Below, one piece after another: positions 1 through 13,950 of a stretch of DNA of 64,000 nt (position 1 is the first letter of the stretch; every line of letters starts with the position of its first letter). The stretch covers positions 27,720,492-27,784,491 of the forward strand of contig NC_056004.1 in assembly GCF_018446385.1 (NCBI RefSeq), written 5' to 3'. The stretch is from Zingiber officinale (lineage: Eukaryota; Streptophyta; Magnoliopsida; Zingiberales; Zingiberaceae). Both the position numbers and the translations under genes were made by a program. Below the pieces are notes generated by a model. The model worked only from the letters and a program-made list of their open reading frames with translations, made no database searches and was not told the origin of the DNA.

Positions 1-184
1 TTAAAATTTTTTAATTATCCCTATTTTTTTATGTGATCAAATGGGTAGAGGGGATAAGTTAAGGGGAGGTAATTGCATAATTTTTGTAAAATTATGATTG
101 CACATATTTCAAATTTGTTACTTATAATAAATTACAAATTTTAAATGTTTTTTTATTATTTATTTTTCCTAACTTAACTTGGAT
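1..184. other. AT-rich sequence, nothing recognised
   Basis: Short AT-rich stretch before the first recognisable LTR. I see no convincing reading frame, RNA gene or repeat boundary in it. Confidence 0.5.
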
Positions 185-285
185 TATAATTACCCGAGTT
201 AGTTTTGATATGGTCAACTAAGTCAAGTTAGGTCCTATTGTATTTGATGTCTTGTGTCTATGTGTACAAGAACTTAGGAACATAA

Positions 286-2300
286 TATTGTGTAGCCCGA
301 TGCGGGTGCATACTAGAACACGTTTCGTAAACATGCGCAGCGAAAAATAAAATAATAATAATTTCTAATTATTACATCACACACACTACACGCATACAAG
401 AAAATATGTCAGACATGATCACATAATTAAAATTTTATGAAAAATAAATTTAAGTTAGGTATACCGGACGAATGATGCATAGAAGATTTCATCAGATGAT
501 CCGGAGTGGGAAGGAGATCAACTCAGCGATGCTTTAAAGTCTCGCCTCTACTCGTATTCACGCCGAGATATCTTCGAGATAACTTCAATAAGTCCAAGTC
601 GTGTCTCCAATTTGGTACTAGCCGAAGGTGGGAGACAGTTCGATCTGAGAGAGGGATCACGCTCCGATTTATATCCGGCAATAATTGCAACCAAACAGTA
701 GAAATCAACTGGTGACAACAACCTTTGTTGTCACTGTTTGGGATTGGAACCTCACTGCCATCAAGGGTCAACAAGTCCAACAACAACTGAGTTTCGGTAG
801 CAACAATTGCTTGCTGAAAAGTGATTCGGCCGATGAAACAGGGCTACTAATAGGTTGCGATAGAAGTAGTTTTCAGATGCTGCTATTCGATTTGAAAAGA
901 TTGTTGTCTGACAACCTTGTATGCTGCTTGTCCACAGGAAGAAGCCAGGGCGACTGGAGACTCAGCCGGAGCATGGAATCATATATATATATATATATTT
1001 ATATCTTTGGATCAAATCCAAATTCCAAATCCATATCTATTAACCGCAATCCATACCAATAATCTTAAGTTTGGTTCAAGACCAAACCATGTTTGGTTCA
1101 AAACAAGAACCTTTTAATTAAAGCAAACTAATTTGGTTCGTTAATTTAAACTAAAGAGTGTCCAAATCGTCTTCAAAAGACATGACTCATACACACTTCC
1201 GTTGTGCCATCCTGATTCTATATTTTTCCTTCGTCTGGTCCAACCAGACTTAATCTCTCTCGATCTGAGAATCCAATTCTCAAACTCATTTTATGTCTTT
1301 TAGATAAACTCGTAGTACGTGTAACCTTATAGGTTTCTAATTATGTTGGTCATCCATAATTAATCATCAATTATGAAACGGTCATGAGTGGCACCTAGTA
1401 GTAGATCATGATCCCCAATTAACCAGAAAATCATAAGTTGATCTCAAAACCACTTACAAACCTTTCAGTAGCTATAATAAGTCATGCCTCGTTCCTTTCA
1501 CTCATCTTATACCTACTTGGTTTAAGACATAGTCTATGTGTCAATCTCCACTAGTTTGACTACGTCACACCTAGTCCAAGTAATACTTCCTCATCTTGTG
1601 GATTCAAGTTACTCTAATATGTATCTAAGAGTCTCATACTCTTAACATGTGATGTTTGGCCAAAGACTTTGAGTGATAATCCTAACGAGTGGCCATAAGG
1701 TATACGTCTCCTCACAAGAAGTGGTAAATCCTCTATGGGATATCCAAACACCTTCAAGTACTTCAACTTATACCCAATCATCTTGGGTCCACACCTCAAT
1801 GAGATGCTTACTTAAGATGTCAAGATATAAGTTTCCACAACCAAGATGACTTGTATATCTCAAGTCGAAGGAAACTTACATTCAAGATGTAGTAAGAGCT
1901 TCACAGGCATATCTATATATATGTAGAGAACCATATGAAGTCTTATAGAAGGTCATTCCAATGAACTAGTTACCATAATTAGCATTCACATTTAACTCTC
2001 GACATCCCAATATCTCTAGCTAGTGAGAAATAGCTGCTTGGTTAAACCAAGAAGTATAATCTGTGCTAGTCCATCAAAATCGATGATGTCCAAACTCATC
2101 AATTCATTGACTAGAGAATATTCTAATATATTCATAATTGCACATGTAGAGATACTCACAAGTTGTGATCCAATTACAAGTTCTCTCATGCTATGAATCA
2201 TATCGCGGGCATTCAGTACATGAGTTTAAGATCCAATCATATACATAGAGAATGTGCACTCAAATAGTGAATATATATTTATCAAATAAATAGTAAAATC
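286..2300. mobile_element. Non-coding 2.0 kb insertion, probable solo LTR
   Basis: The insertion lies inside the LTR at 185-3170 and is flanked by the 5-base direct repeat CATAA at 281-285 and 2301-2305, the duplication size of LTR elements. Nothing in its 2.0 kb looks like a real gene: the longest frames are small and overlap on opposite strands. The text style (long non-coding, AT-rich, segments such as 'GTGTAGCCCGATGCGGG' near the left edge) resembles plant copia LTRs. The ends are not clean TG..CA, so a non-autonomous element of another kind is possible. Confidence 0.5.
977..1000. repeat. (TA)n microsatellite
   Basis: Run of alternating A and T within the 286-2300 insertion. Simple sequence repeat, no further meaning seen. 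Confidence 0.8.
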
Positions 2301-3673
2301 CATAAGGTGAGAATGATGACACGGGAAGCGAGTCAGTGGGCTCGGTGCATCTGAGGGACGAGAAGTTGCAAAAGAGTACACTGATAAATGAGAATGACGC
2401 ACATGGCATATCCAAGAGATGAGAAGTCGGAGAGGAAGCCTGCTCGTGGGGAAGGTCGGAGTTGGGTTTGGGTGAGCTCAACTCTGGACACTCAGAGCAT
2501 CGCCCAAAAGGAAGAATAAGGAAGAGTAAACCTTTCTTGAAGGTTAATTATTCAAGTTGACTGATGGAAGACGCCCTCAAGGACGATGGAAGGTGCCCTC
2601 GTGCCACTTCATGGAAGGCGCCCTGAAAGGAGATGGAGTGTGCCCTCATGCCTTTAAAGGAGGCACCCTCAAGCTGGTTTGAGGCGCCTCCAGTAGTCAT
2701 TGAGAGAGGATAAAGTCTTATTGCTAGAGGATAAGCTCTATCCTCTTAGAGACGCCTTGGACCTCCTTGGAGGCGCCTCCGAGCGACGAACATCAACAGA
2801 TACTTCATCCTAGGAGGCTATAAAAAATCCCCTAGAGCTAGGAAATAAAAAAATAACTTCTATATTTATTTTCCTAACTTTTTTCTGAGCATTCAAAGTA
2901 TATAAGAGACTACTCCACCTACACGAAGGAGATTTTTCTTAGTAGAGTTTTCAACTGTCTTGGATTAACAACCAATATTATAACCAAGTAAATCCTTCTG
3001 CCCTCTTACTTTATTTCTGTTATTGTTTTTTATGTTAATTATTTGTGCTTACTTAATTTGATTATCCTTGTGAAGTAAAAGCAAGAGATTTGGTAACTTA
3101 TTTTTCAGGGCTATTCACTCCCTCCCCTCTCTAGTCGACCTACACTAGCCTACACTTTGCTCCTTACAGTGATTAGTCCAGTGAAGAGTATTCTGACTCT
3201 AATACCACTTGTTAGGACATGTATGAGCTAGAGGGGGTGAATAGCTCCATCTGCTACATCAAACTTGATGTTGTATGAAAACTTGAAGCAAAGACTCCAT
3301 AATGCTAATACTTGAATTTTACTTGGTATCTACCTTCTTAACGTGATTAATACAAAGATTCACTCCTCATACTCACAACTCCACTATGAATGTCTCCTTC
3401 TTGGAAACTTTCAAGAGGCAGAGAAGTCTCGTACAAGATGTTCTTACAAGAACACAATAAGGAAACGAGAATGCAAAGACAAATACAATAAAAAATGACT
3501 TTACAACAATGAACATTACTTTGCTTTCTCTTTTCTTACTTTTAATTTCCTCTTGGTGGTAGGAAATGTAGCAATACTTGTCTCTCAAACTCTCAAGAAC
3601 TAGCTTCTTCAAATGTCCATGAACTCCCCTTTTCTAGGATTCTTTCAGGATAGAAAATGTCTCCCAATCGATT

Positions 3674-4013
3674 TGTAACGCCCGAAAATTTCCAAATAAA
3701 TTATTAGAAATATTCTACTATTTTTCTAGAATTTTATGATATTTCTATGAAATTTTTAGAGTAGCGGAAGTAGCAGAAATAAATAGAAACGAAAAATAGC
3801 CTAAGCGAGAATTGAACCTGCAACCTATGGACCCAGTGTCTTATAGAGAACTTTAGTAACCAGGAGGCCCCAGCAGGGGTGTGCTGAAAGAAGAGGGAAG
3901 CAATTATATTTAAGTTTAAGTTGGTCGAATAAACTACTTAATATAAATAGGAAAATAATTAAGTGAGGTTTATTTTTGGATCGGGATTTCTTCCTCTCCT
4001 CACCCTCACGCCG

Positions 4014-4044
<31 letters not shown>

Positions 4045-6011
4045 TCCGCACCCTCTCGGCCACCAAGTTCCAAGAGACCTAGGGTTCCATCCTTAGGGTC
4101 GTAGGAACACCTCCCGGCAACAACTCAGGCACGAGGATGCTCTTCTCCGTGAGAGGAACACGTAGACGCAAGGAGATCGTCAAAAAGATCTTCTTCACTG
4201 GAAAACTAGCGACTAGAATCGTAAGAAAACTAGCGCAGGAGGTAAGAAACCCCTCACCTGCAGTATAAGTAGCTATTCGTATGTTTTTATGTATTAGTTT
4301 AGTTGTATGCAGATTTTCAGTATGTAGGGTGTGATCTAGTGCACACCACGTGTTTGATAAAATGTTTAGCTCAGTTGAATACTACAGTAGGCATTTTAAT
4401 AGCTCAGTAAATGCAGTAGAAGCATTTGAATAGCACATTTAGTCTTGCTTCAGTTTTATGGGACTACGGTCCAATGGGTGGGCTCCCATAGTCGCCTCTA
4501 GGTTCAGATAACCTAGTTCTAGGTTCAGATAACCTAGTAAAGCAAGATAAGATAATTCAGATATGAAACAGTATTTTACTTTTATCAGTGGCACTGTACT
4601 GGACTAGATGTCCTTGGGTTAGGCTCCCATAGTCGTCCCTAGGTTTAGATAACCTAGTAAACCCTACTAGATTCGGGATTTGCTACCTCGGGTCTAGTTA
4701 GGGATGCGCACATAGCAAGTACAATTGCCGGGCCCATCAGCAGCATAATTAGTATTTTCATCTATTTATGATAAATAGCTTTCAAAGAACTCACAATCAG
4801 TTATGTGAACATGATTTAAATTCAGCATTAACTTAGTTCAGTTCAGCTCAGTTATGTTCCAGTTTAGCTCTTTCTTAATGATATTCCATGATTAGTTCTG
4901 ATGACATGTTTTGGTATTCATGTTAGTAATTTCAGTATGTCATGCTTTAACATGTTCAGCATATGTTTTAAATAGCATTCTTTAAAAAGCATGTTTTCAT
5001 CGTGTGCATGTTTTTGTGAGGTAGATGGTTTCTTACTAAGCTCCCAAGCTTACAGATACTTCTTTTCCTTATACTGCAGATAAAGGTAAAGGAAATATGG
5101 ATTAGCGGAGGCTGGAGGACAATGCTACCAGATGTGTGTGAAAGAGAAACTTGGAATGAAGATTTTTGGGAACTAGCTCACCTAAAAACTTAGCATTTCT
5201 GTTATGTTATTCCTTTTTGCACTTTAGTTATTTAAGTGTCTTGACTTATGAAAGTTATGCATAGATTGTTAGTTGACGTGACATTAGATAGCTAATCATG
5301 AGTAATAACATGCCTAATAGTAGTGTGGTGGTTGTAGTTGAGTTACAGAAGATTCTGTACGAGATCGAGACTGATTTCTGTAGAAATCAGAGACCCAATC
5401 GATCAGCCGATCGATTGAGCAGCCCTCAATCGATCAGCCGATCGATTGGAAGAAGTCCCTGTGTACAGAAGGCTAGTGAGTCGATTAGCTGATCGATTGG
5501 GAAGCCCCGATCGATCAGCCGATCGATCAAAACGCGATCTATCGCGTACAGAGAGCTGATGAGTCGATCAGTTGATCGATCGACCATGGATCGATCAGCC
5601 GATCGATCGAGATTTTAATTCCTGCAAACAGAGAGCCTCTGAATCGATCATCGGATCGATTGGCCTGACTGGATCGATCAGCCGATCGATCCAGACTTAA
5701 CTCCGCGTACAGTAGCAAGTTGAATCGATCAGTGGATCGATCAGCCAGCTCCAATCGATCAGCCGATCGATTGGAATATCTGATTTCAGCCAGAAGTGCC
5801 AAAAATTTAGTTTTTAACCAAATAGGAAGTTAAGTTCCCTTCTTTGGCATATGTATGACTTTAGCAATGTATCTTGAATGTAAATCTCAGATGTTATGGT
5901 ACGCAGCATAGAGTTTTAATTAGTTCAGTCTTTTTCTTTTCTGCATAATAATAGTTAGCATAATGTAACCCCTGGCCTCGCAGCCTAGCCTGTAGGAGGC
6001 GGGTCGTTACA
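3674..6011 (+). repeat. 5' LTR of the Tekay element
   Basis: Starts TGTAACGCCCG and ends CGTTACA. Contains a TATA-like 'TAATATAAATAGG' near 3938, a CT-rich microsatellite near 4013-4044, a leader-like segment, and an array of short palindromes at 5395-5780. The other copy is at 16805-19143. Confidence 0.92.
5395..5780. repeat. Array of short GATC-rich palindromes in the Tekay 5' LTR
   Basis: About ten units built on 'AATCGATCAGCCGATCGATT' and variants, paired with spacers that contain 'GTACAGAGAGC'-like text. Each unit is self-complementary. The same array is in the 3' LTR at about 18525-18910, so it belongs to the family and not to this copy. Confidence 0.85.
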
Positions 6012-6014
6012 GAG

Positions 6015-6026
6015 TGGTATCAGAGC
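6015..6026 (+). other. Primer-binding site, initiator tRNA-Met type
   Basis: TGGTATCAGAGC lies three bases after the 5' LTR. This is the standard plant initiator-Met primer site. Confidence 0.88.
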
Positions 6027-6225
6027 GAGTTCCATACTTCCTTCACACACACATCAGCATTGAACCTGCAGCTTCCAAGTAAGAATAACTCTCACTGTAT
6101 TATGTTCTTACTTTCATGTTTATGGATAACCGTAGCATGTTTATATATGATAGCATCTAACCTGATAGTAGTAATTATATAAACATGATTGTATTAGTTA
6201 TATATGTCCTCTATCTCTCTAGAAA

Positions 6226-7310
6226 ATGGTACGAGGACGCCCAGCTAGAAAGACACCAGCTACTGAGCCCCAGCATGAGGCAGGCAGCTCAGTGCCTCCT
6301 CCAGACCTTACAGCAGTAGTGGCTCAGTTACAGAAACAACTAGCTGAACAGCAACAGGAGATAGCCACCCTAAGGGCTAACCAGCAGAGCACTTCCACTG
6401 TCACCCCAGAACCTAACTTAGCAACCCCAGTGGTGATAGAGGTTCCACCAGTCTAGCCTGCAGCACCAGTAGCTCCAGCAGCAGGGGCAAGAAGAGAAGC
6501 CTATCTGATCCAGTGGAAGAAAATCAAGCCAGAGAATTTCTCAGGCACTAGTGAACCATGGGATGCTCAAGCCTGGTTCAAAACACTGGAGAGTACGATG
6601 GAGCTTCTGGACTGGCCAGAGTTTGAAAAGGTGAAATGCGCCTCATTCTGCCTGACAGGAGACGCACGTATGTGGTGGGAGAGAATTAAAGCGAAGCGCC
6701 CAGTGAACCAGATGACATGGGCTAACTTCGAGAGAGAATTCTTTGAAGAGTTCTTCCACATGCGGGTCACAAACCGCCACTACGACGAGTTCACTGAATT
6801 TCGTCAGGGCAACCTTTCAGTTGAGGAAGCCGTGAAGAAATTCAATAGACTAGCTCGTCTATGTCCTGAACTAGTCAGCACTGAGAAAGAACGAGTCCAG
6901 TTGATGCTCAAAATGCTAAGGCCGGAGATAGCAATGAACGTAGCCAGCGGCGTTCATAGGCCACAAACCACAGAAGAACTAGTAAGCAGTGCTCTGACCA
7001 CCGAACATTATCAGAACAGCATCAAGCAGCAGAAGCAGGCCTTTTTAGAGCCTAAGGGCCAAGGAGGCTCAGGTACTCAGAAACACCAGGGCCTCAGCTC
7101 TAACTGGAAAGGGAACCCCAGCCATAAACGTAAGTCAGGGAGCTACCCAAAAGGAGGACCAGCTAGTAAACAGCCTAGTTTTCCCAAAATGTTCCACTTG
7201 TGGGAAATTCCACCCCGAAGTTTGTCGCAAGGGCACACGAGGATGTTTCGAATGTGGCCAGGAAGGGCATATGGCTAAGCAATGCCCGAACAAAATCAAC
7301 AATCCTCCAC
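6226..7310 (+). pseudogene. Tekay gag region (fossil)
   Basis: Gag region of the chromovirus. It begins at ATG 6226 with a Gln-rich coiled segment. The central gag domain is recognisable from 'CLTGDARMWWERIKAKRP'-type text near 6650-6710 and the 'FEEFF...YDEFTEFRQGNLSVEE' region near 6745-6830. It ends in a basic linker and a CCHC zinc knuckle near 7220-7290. Gag assembles the virus-like particle that packages the element RNA. The region is broken. Confidence 0.85.
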
Positions 7311-7439
7311 CACAGCCGATTCAGTATGGAGATAAACCAGCACAGCTACACTGGATGCAGGCTGCTATAGACGGTCCACACATCAGTCAAGGCAGACTAG
7401 AAGCCCCCTCAGCCGCAACGAACGCGAGGATCTACTCAC

Positions 7440-9340
7440 TCACCAGGGAGGATGTAGCGAATGTCTCGACAGTTGTTACAGGTCAGATTAGTATTTTACA
7501 ACAAAGTGCAACTGTCTTGTTCGATACTGGGGCAACCCATTCTTATATATCCCGGGCATTTGTCGAAAAGTTGGCACTAACTCCAGATACACTTAGTGGT
7601 CAGTTTTTGACAACATTGCCTTCAGGAGAGATCATGGCATCCACGCACTGGCTCCAAGCAGTGCCAGTCATTATAGCAGGCAGAGAGCTTTTTGGTGATC
7701 TGATAGTGCTGGATATGACTGACTATGATGTCATTTTGGGAATGGATTTTCTGATCAAGTACGGTGCCTCCATAGAGTGCCATAAATAGAAAGTTGTATT
7801 CCAACCTGAAGCAGGAGTGCAATTTGGTTACATCGGAGAACCAAAGAGAAAAGCCAAGAAGTTTCTCTCAGCTTTGAAAATACAGAAACTGTTGGATTCA
7901 TGATGTATGGGATTCTTAGCGCATGTAGTCAGTACCAGTCAGAACAAGGACCAAAAGCTAGAAGAGGTCCGAGTTGTATGTCACTACCCAACAGTCTTCC
8001 CTGAGGAGTTACCAGGTCTAGCACCAGACAGGGAGATTGAATTTGAGATAGAGCTCATCCCCGGTATGAATCCCATCTCCAAAGCACCCTACCGCATGGC
8101 TCTAGCAGAACTGAAGGAACTTCAGGAGCAACTACAGGAGCTACTCGACAAGGGCTTCATACGCTCTAGTCACTCACCATGGGGAGCGCCTGTATTGTTT
8201 GTGAAGAAGAAGGACGGGAGCATGCGCTTGTGTATAGACTACCGAGCACTAAACCAAGTCACGATTATGAACAGGTATCCTCTCCCCAGGATAGACGACC
8301 TGTTTGATCAGTTAAAGGGAGTAGCAGTGTTCTCTAAGATAGATCTCAGATCAGGATATCACCAGGTGAAGGTTAAAGAAGGTGATATACCCAAGACGGC
8401 TTTCAGGACCAGATACGGACATTATGAGTTCGTAGACATGCCCTTTGGTGTGACAAATGCTCCAGCTACTTTCATGGATCTCATGAACAGGGTATTTAGA
8501 GAATACTTAGATAAGTTTGTCATCGTGTTCATCGACGACATTCTTATCTATTCCAAGACTCAGGAAGAACATACAGAGCACCTGAAGATAGTACTGAAGA
8601 CCCTACAGCAGAACCAGTTATACGCCAAGTTCACGAAATGTGAATTCTGGCTCGATCAGGTATCCTTTCTGGGTCACATCATCTCCAGATATGGTATCAT
8701 GGTAGACCCCAGTAAGATAAAGGTTGTGAGTAACTGGAAAAGACCTAAGAACGCTAGTGAAATCAGAAGTTTTCTGGGACTAACAGGCTATTACAGAAAA
8801 TTTGTAGAGGATTTCTCCAGGATAGCCTCCCCACTGACAGCTCTCACCAGGAAGAACAGAAAATTTCAGTGGACAGAGGACTGTGAGAACAGCTTCATCG
8901 AACTAAAAAGAAGATTGACCAGTGCTCCCATTCTGACTCTGCCAGAAAACACAGACAGCTTTGATATTTACAGTGACGCCTCTAAATTGGGACTAGGAGC
9001 AGTACTGATGCAAGAAGGTAAGGTGATCGCCTATGCCTCCAGACAACTCAAGGACTATGAGAGGAACTACCCTACTCATGACCTTGAGCTTGCAGCAGTT
9101 GTGTTCGCCCTAAAAATTTGGAGACATTACTTGTATGGAGCTCAGTGAAGAGTGTATACAGATCATCAGAGTCTGAAGTACTTCTTCACTCAGAAGGATC
9201 TGAATATGCGACAGCGCAGATGGCTCGAGCTGGTCAAAGACTATGACATAGACATCCTCTACCACCCAGGAAAGGCCAATAAGGTGGCAGACGCACTTAG
9301 CAGGAAGTCCAGTGCTACCTTACTATCCCTAGCAGCCATG
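7440..9340 (+). pseudogene. Tekay protease, reverse transcriptase and RNase H region (fossil)
   Basis: Aspartic protease is marked by 'LFDTGATHSYIS' near 7518. Reverse transcriptase spans about 8040-8660 with '[21 protein letters not shown]', the fingers/palm text '[12 protein letters not shown]' and the catalytic 'FIDDILIYS' near 8530-8556. RNase H spans about 8930-9300, with '[16 protein letters not shown]' and 'YTDHQSLKY'. These enzymes process the polyprotein and copy the element RNA into DNA. The region is broken. Confidence 0.9.
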
Positions 9341-9399
9341 TCACCACCCCTACGAAAGGAGATTATAGATTTCGGTCTCGAACTCATAGTTGGACAACT

Positions 9400-10438
9400 C
9401 TCTACTATAACACTAGCATCTACCCTGCTTGGTGACATCCAGACAGCTCAGGATCAGGATCCTGAAATTCAGAAAATCAAGCAAGGGTTAGTAGAATCAG
9501 AAAGTGGAGAGTTCAGAGTATCTGATAGTGGGGTACTGTATTTTGGTGACAGACTATGCGTTCCGAATCAGGAGGAACTACGGAGAAAGATTCTAGACGA
9601 AGATCACAAGACTCCTTATGCGATGCATCCGGGTTCCACCAAGATGTACCAGGACCTAAAGAAACGCTTTTGGTGGCCTAGGATGAAAAGAGATGTCGCT
9701 AGATATGTCAGTACCTGTCTGACCTGTCAGAGGGTCAAGGCAGAACACCAGAGACCAGGAGGAGTTCTGCAGCCTATTCAAATTCCAGAATGGAAGTTGG
9801 AGGATATTTCCATGGATTTCATAGTGGGATTACCCAGAATCACGAATGGTTTTGATGTCATCTGGGTGATAGTCGACAAATTGACTAAATCAGCCCACTT
9901 CTTAGCTATCAAGATATCCTACTCCATAGAGCAGCTAGCTCAGTTGTATCTCAAGGAGATCGTCAGGCTACATGGAGTCCCACGGACCATCATTTCAGAC
10001 AGAGACAATAGATTCACATCACACTTCTGGGAGTGTGTACAGTCAGCATTGGGCACTAAGTTAAAATTTAGCACAGCTTTTCATCCTCAGACAGATGGTC
10101 AGACGGAGCGAGTAAATCAAGTACTCGAAGATATGCTCCGAGCATGTGCCCTGGACTTCAAGGGGAGTTGGTGCAAATATCTGAGTTTAGCAGAATTTGC
10201 ATACAACAATAGCTATCAGGTCACTATTGGCATGGCACCTTACGAGGCTCTCTACGGGCGAAGGTGCAGATCTCCAATCTGCTGGTATGAAAGTGGTGAA
10301 CAGAAAGAGCTAGAACTCCAAACAGATCTAGTAGCAGATACCACAGCAGCTATATAGCAGATCCGCCAAAGGATAGAGACAGCACAGAGTCGCCAGAAAA
10401 GCTATGCTGATACACGGCACAGACCCTTAGAGTTCTCA
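9400..10438 (+). pseudogene. Tekay integrase region, first part (fossil)
   Basis: Shows the HHCC zinc-binding segment ('[19 protein letters not shown]' ... 'CLTCQRVK', about 9620-9740) and the DDE core (from about 9800, with '[17 protein letters not shown]' near 10070-10120). Integrase inserts the element DNA into the chromosome. The region is interrupted at 10439 by the CACTA element and resumes at 16350. Confidence 0.88.
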
Positions 10439-10459
10439 CACTACAAGAAAAAAGGCAAA

Positions 10460-10850
10460 CAACAACGGTTTTTCACTGTTGTCGTAGCCCATTTTGAACT
10501 GTTGTTAAAGACCGTGTTGTTAAAAGGGGTGGCCAAAGACAACAGTTTTTAACCGTTGTCTTTGAAGGCAAAGACAACATTCTTACAACGGTGAAAAACT
10601 GTTGTCTTTTCCTTCAAAGACAACAGTTTTTCACCGTTGTCTTTGAGCGTATGCCTAGGCTCTTCAACAACAGTTTTGAACTGTCTACGACAACGACTAA
10701 AAAGCGTTGTCTTTTTTGCCAATGACATCGGTTTGACAACGGTTAAAAACCGTTGTCTTTTTAGCGAACAATGTTAAATAACATCAGTTTGTCACTATTG
10801 TCTTTTAACGCCATTGACAACAGTTTGACATATTTAAACTGATGTCTTTG
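10460..10850. repeat. Left subterminal repeats of CACTA 1
   Basis: Many copies of ACAACGG and its complement CCGTTGT, often arranged as hairpins of the type 'GACAACGGTTTTT..AACCGTTGTC'. Subterminal repeats of this type are the usual transposase-binding regions of CACTA elements. Confidence 0.85.
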
Positions 10851-12126
10851 GATACAATATACAATATTTTGACAATAAATAAAAAACTTATTAATCTTTT
10901 CCTACTCAACAGTTTATAAAAAACATCCAGTGCAAATTTCATCCAGTGTAAATTCCATTGATAAAAAACCTACATAATCAATATTTACAATGCAAATTTC
11001 ATTAAAGTAACAAACATCATCATCCAAACATCATTAAAGTACCAAACATCAACATTCAAACATCACAAAAGTTTACACAGTCAAAAGTTTATATATATCA
11101 CACATATATATAAAGTCCAAAATATCATGTTTTGTTGGAGCACGTCTTCTCTACCTGTGCATCTTCTAAACAGCCTGTGCATCTTCTAAACTGCAGCCTT
11201 TTCTGGTTTCTCCTCCCTCCTAGCTTCTCTTTTCTTCTCCTTTCACAGAAATGGGTCATTATCTTTTCCCTGAGGTAAATAGCATATGATTGCAAGTTAA
11301 TTCATTTCCTAGGAGTAAATGGCATAAAAAATGGATCTCTTGGAAATTTCACACCTGACCTTATTACAGTTTTACAAAAACTCAAAGAGTAGTATGTCTT
11401 AAAAGACCAGCTATATGGCTTTACAAGTAACTCTTAAGTATGGTAAACCAAACCTATCAACTTTACATATACCAAAAAAAATTCTATCCAATTTGAAGTC
11501 TAGCGAAACTCCATCTACTATGGGTTCAACTGCTTTGTTAGCGAGATAATCCGCCAGCAACTTAGTGTTCAAAAATCAAGATAAGATAAGAATTCTAATG
11601 TAGAATATTAATTTCTTTCCCCCTTTTCCTTTTTCCTATCTTGTTAAACACAACCCGCAAGTTATTCTGTCTTGAGAATCAAACACAACCCACTAAACAC
11701 CGCACTCAGATGTCTCTGATTTATGGAATTAGAGAGCTTAAGCTAACAATGGTTATCAAGACCACACATTCTTCATCTACTCACTTAGGTAATGCACAAA
11801 TTATGAGAGATTTGTGAAAGTTTAATAGACAGGTCCGCATTTTCAATCTAAAATTTCTTTAGTAAATCAGCATAATTATTTAAATTAATCTAAAAATCGA
11901 AGACTTGCAGATCTACATATAGCATTTGCTTAATTAATAGCAAATTCAGGAAAATCTACTTGCATAAATGGCTTAGAGCAACAACCAGATTCTGGTTCTA
12001 TCATCGAGCATCAAAAAAGCGTTATAGAATCTAGCTAAATTAGACATGAAAAATCAAGTGAGCATAGTCTATGTATCACGCATTAGCTGATTAATAAAAA
12101 TGATTTGCATGAATGAAGCAGCGAAC
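10851..12126. other. CACTA 1 interior without recognised genes
   Basis: AT-rich sequence, probably intron or spacer carried with the gene fragments. The - strand at 11200-11270 has a Lys/Glu/Arg-rich frame (KEKKREARREEK) that may be a further exon of MPP10 or another gene, but I cannot assign it. Confidence 0.4.
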
Positions 12127-12331
12127 CTCATATATCTCGGCAAGACCCTTCTTACTCTTATTTTCATCTTGTTAAAAAGTCCATTATGACATTGTTCCCA
12201 CTTAGACGTGTTCAATTTATATATCTTAATGTTGCCAAATTTAGACAGAACAAGAAAATTACCATCTCTTTGGTCTCCTTAGGGGGTTTAGATGGCAAGA
12301 TAGATGCTCTTTCAACGTCATCAAAATGACC
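12127..12331 (-). pseudogene. Captured fragment of MPP10 (U3 snoRNP protein), two exons
   Basis: Two exons on the - strand inside CACTA 1. The first, 12331-12263, follows a CAG acceptor and reads GHFDDVERASILPSKPPKE.. up to a GT donor (23 codons). The second, 12168-12127, reads DENKSKKGLAEIYE and ends at a GT donor. Both match my recollection of the plant MPP10 sequence ahead of its 'EEEYVQ' segment. MPP10 is a U3 small-nucleolar ribonucleoprotein component needed for 18S rRNA processing in the nucleolus. Only about 37 codons are present and one base seems missing at the second exon's acceptor, so no working protein can result. Family call from memory of motifs, not a search. Confidence 0.65.
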
Positions 12332-12992
12332 CTGGAAGCAATCATAAACTTGAATTAGATTGTCTGATGATGGCACAAAAATAGTATCCACAATCCTGGA
12401 ACTGACACTGATTGACTAGACTTAAACTGAATCTTTTATTATTAATTTAAAAATAAAGATGAACGCAGACTAGGTATGCACAATGACCGGTTAGCCAGAT
12501 TGGATAGTTCATCTGCTAAGAAAATTACCATCAACAGAGGATAAATACTTTTGTAAACGAAAGTCCAAGAATAAAAGGTTGTAAAGATAATTACATAACA
12601 CTTCTGTTAGATAAAAAAAATAGAAATTAATTCCATAAGTTTGCCTAAACATAATGCTAGAGCACCGAGAAATGCACTTCCTAAATGTTGTTAAATTGTA
12701 AAATGAGTGATTTCAGCAAATAAACCTACTCCTGACAAACTATATGTATTATCACACATTTTCAGTAAAAATCTTACAACAACTAGCACATTTAATTGCT
12801 CTGCTTGCACTATTGTACAGTCACAAAGAACATTCTTCATCAGGCTGAAATCTAACTTTAGAATATCTTAATCATTTTATTAAGGACTGAAGAGTGAAGA
12901 GCATTAGTTGATCATTAAAGAGAAGTGATAACAATTTCATTCTGCTCTTTTTTTTAGGCAATTATGCAATCCTGTGAACTGTAGTCATATAA

Positions 12993-13950
<958 letters not shown>

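Larger units (their letters stand above)
185..3170 (+). mobile_element. Copia-type LTR, + orientation, interrupted by a later insertion
   Basis: Two parts, about 185-285 and 2301-3170, match in order the reverse complement of the solo LTR at 19973-21002. Shared landmarks are the 'TTTTGATRTGGTCAAC' start, the 'GACACGGGAAGCGAGTC' segment, a TATA-like box near 2819 (CTATAAAAAA) and the closing 'CTATTCAC' segment near 3111. It also carries GGAGGCGCCTCC-type short palindromes at 2640-2790. No coding part of the parent element is present, so it is a solo or truncated LTR. Old: by eye clearly diverged from the other copy. The right end near 3170 is approximate. Confidence 0.6.

Noticed and set aside
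506-1117. Overlapping open frames on both strands
   Set aside because: They lie in a non-coding LTR-type insertion, overlap each other and have no recognisable motif.
5395-5780. Regularly spaced short palindromes resembling a CRISPR array
   Set aside because: They lie inside both LTRs of a plant retroelement, vary between units, and have spacers that are themselves repeated. No cas genes; eukaryotic context.
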